From Apostichopus japonicus (Eukaryota > Echinodermata > Holothuroidea > Aspidochirotida > Stichopodidae), in the NCBI RefSeq assembly GCF_037975245.1, contig NC_092568.1, forward strand, positions 3,164,001 to 3,228,000: DNA of 64,000 nt, given 5' to 3'. The stretch's first letter is position 1, and each line of letters begins with the position of its first letter. Made by a program: the position numbers and the translations under genes. The notes beneath the pieces are model-generated. The model saw nothing but the letters and a program-made list of their open reading frames with translations, made no database searches and was not told the origin of the DNA. This document shows, piece by piece, positions 61,991-64,000 of the stretch.

Positions 61991-64000
61991 CTGGGTGAGT
62001 TTTCTTCTTCTTTAATAGCTCTATATATTTTGTAATCTATGACTGGCTAAAGTAGAGAGATTAAGGGGAAAACATATATGTGTGTGCAGGATTCATTGAT
62101 TACATTGCAAAGGCAATACAGTAGTAACTGGTTGCAACCCACTGAGGGATCCCCCCCCCCCCTTCTACAGTAATCTATTACCAGGCCTATACTAAGGCTT
62201 CAAATAACTAACAGTACATATTACAAGCTGCAGTGTGCTAATCTCTCCAAATGTTACCAGAGTAAATTGCAGAAACTTGGCATCAAGCCATAAAGTAGAA
62301 CTTTGCATTTAATTGTTGGTTTACAAGGTTCTTTTCTACTCAAAACAGCTAATTAGTATATAATGTAATATTATAACTATTCCATTTGATTTAAATTTAT
62401 ACTTTGACATGTATTTTTGTATGAAACTAGTACGTTGCAAAAGACTACCAGATATTAACGGTCCTTTCGCAATCTTTCATTAACTCATAGTTCCCATAGG
62501 GTGAATGAGATATTGTAGTCCTTTGCCAATTGAGCCATACTGTACAGCAATATGCCAATATCAGTTGCCATGTAGCAATAATTGCCATTGTAAGTTTAAT
62601 TTTTCTGAGTAGTTACTCTCGTGGGTCACCCAATGTGGATGCCCCAGGGTGACAGGAGGTCCATGACTGAGGGAGGGGTCAAAAAGTGTCCATGTGTGTG
62701 TGTATGGGGGAGGAGGTGGGTGTGTGTACCCCAGGGTGAACCCTTACATCTCGCAGGCCCCGGGAACCAAAGGTCAAACATTGAATTGAACCTTCACAGG
62801 TATAATGAAAATGTCAAGTGCTATCAAAATATGTAGTGTCCATGGCTACTGAGGTCAAAGGTTACATGATCTAAGGACAAATGTACATATTGAGTGCAGT
62901 TTTTCACAATATAATATTCTTGAGATTAATCATTCCTACATTACCCATGAAGTTGTGAAAGGCAGCAAGCCTGCAGGAGGGATACAACTTAATGTTGATG
63001 AGAATAAAGAACTTATTTAGTTTTCATGTACATTAAGGATTCATCCTTTGAACACTGTTGTGGGTATTTCAGCTGTCAGAATGATTGAATGACAGAAAAG
63101 GACCCCACCTCATTGTTGCAGATCAGAAGATACAGGGTCTATGGAGTGAGAATGAAAACTAATGAAGAAAAACAGAGAACATATCACGCAAACTTGCACC
63201 TGGCTGCAAACATGATATGCAAAATGTTTTATAATATTTATTTGTTCAGACTGACGCCATCACAGAGATTGAATAATGTTACATAAATTTGAAACACTGA
63301 CATCAGCAAACAAAGTACCATTGCCCTACAATACAATACAATACCAAAACCTCCCACTACCAGCACAACTTACAGTATAAATCTCACATCATCTGAAGGA
63401 GAACCACATCAAACCATCATTATCATTACAGTGTGTGATGGAATACTAAAATGATAAACAGCTCTTTCTGACAACTAAGAAAACTTTTCTTTTGTACCAA
63501 AATATCATGGATTTTAGTTTCCTTCTTGACCACCACCAAAGACTTGAGCAATCCTGGAAATGATATCACAAAACCACTCATGCTTGAATTTTAACAGTTT
63601 TCTTTATTTACCTCTTTGGTTTTCCACAATGTATACATGTGAATGTTGTTGATACGGTATTGAGGTTTTTAACACTACCTAATACTGACATTGTTTTCAG
63701 TAGTAGACACTGTTAACTTTCACCATAAATACAGTAAATAAGTTGCACACATATTCTGATTATATACAACCTTGGATGGGTGTTAAGATCTTTGGATACA
63801 TGCTTCCACATTTACAGTTAGTGTTTCAAGAGAGTTTTAAAATACATTAAATGTATTACAGCCCTACTATACTTTAAAATATTTCCAAATATTGGTTTTG
63901 TGTTAAATATTTAAGTATCTACATAAAAAGATGTTGAAATTTAGATTCACTTTGAAGAGAGCTACAGTAAGTAACATGCATGTGACTTGATTTTTAATGA
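61991..64000. other. non-coding DNA, nothing recognised
   Basis: A poly-C run lies at about 62150-62162 and a GT/G-rich patch at about 62690-62735. No supported gene. Confidence 0.4.

Overview
The window looks like a gene-poor, repeat-rich stretch of an AT-rich invertebrate deuterostome genome, most likely an echinoderm and possibly a sea cucumber. The reasons are interrupted genes with GT-AG introns, no bacterial-style reading frames, tRNA-derived SINEs, a DIRS-like tyrosine-recombinase retroelement, hAT and TTAA-flanked MITEs, and diffuse repeats rich in 'gacctttgacct'. The species call is inference.

The one gene I can support well is on the minus strand: the 5' end of a bHLH-PAS transcription factor of the HIF/SIM/NPAS/AhR superfamily. 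A first coding exon (36987-37081, good start context, donor GTAAGT) joins in phase, across an intron of about 19.8 kb, to an exon carrying the whole bHLH domain (17049-17221, donor GTGAGT). A 54-bp exon-like block at 44225-44278 may be a further upstream exon. No PAS-domain exon was found in the leftmost 17 kb, so the rest of the gene probably lies beyond the left edge. Other coding-like blocks are weaker: a terminal-exon-like block whose stop overlaps AATAAA (57272-57455), and candidates at 432-626, 27930-28153, 32844-33089, 54396-54698 and 61891-61990.

Layout from left to right. 1-8 kb: mostly unremarkable, with a SINE fragment at 7.4 kb. 8.5-9.0 kb: a 64-bp minisatellite. 13.9-15.4 kb: a 41/42-bp minisatellite with a 500-bp higher-order duplication. 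16.1-16.4 kb: the end of a non-LTR retrotransposon RT frame. 16.9-17.2 kb: a retroelement terminal repeat abutting the bHLH exon. 17.2-37 kb: the long intron, with three TTAA MITEs, a DIRS remnant and a small hAT-like element. 38.9-44.2 kb: SINEs, a TTAA MITE, a 381-bp hAT MITE with a perfect 8-bp target duplication, and a 20-bp-class tandem repeat. 45.2-48.2 kb: a degenerate satellite carrying direct-repeat-1 nuclear-receptor-like motifs, interrupted by a U2 snRNA-like insertion. 49.3-51.7 kb: a GC-richer cluster of DIRS-like material with inverted terminal repeats and a broken RT/tyrosine-recombinase frame. 52-64 kb: mainly simple non-coding DNA with a SINE immediately beside a 188-bp foldback palindrome.

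Nothing here forms an operon or multi-gene system. The most interesting material is the split bHLH-PAS gene with its long, transposon-laden intron, the DIRS family whose terminal repeats carry consensus splice donors, and the repeat-borne nuclear-receptor-like motifs. All family assignments were made by eye, without database searches.
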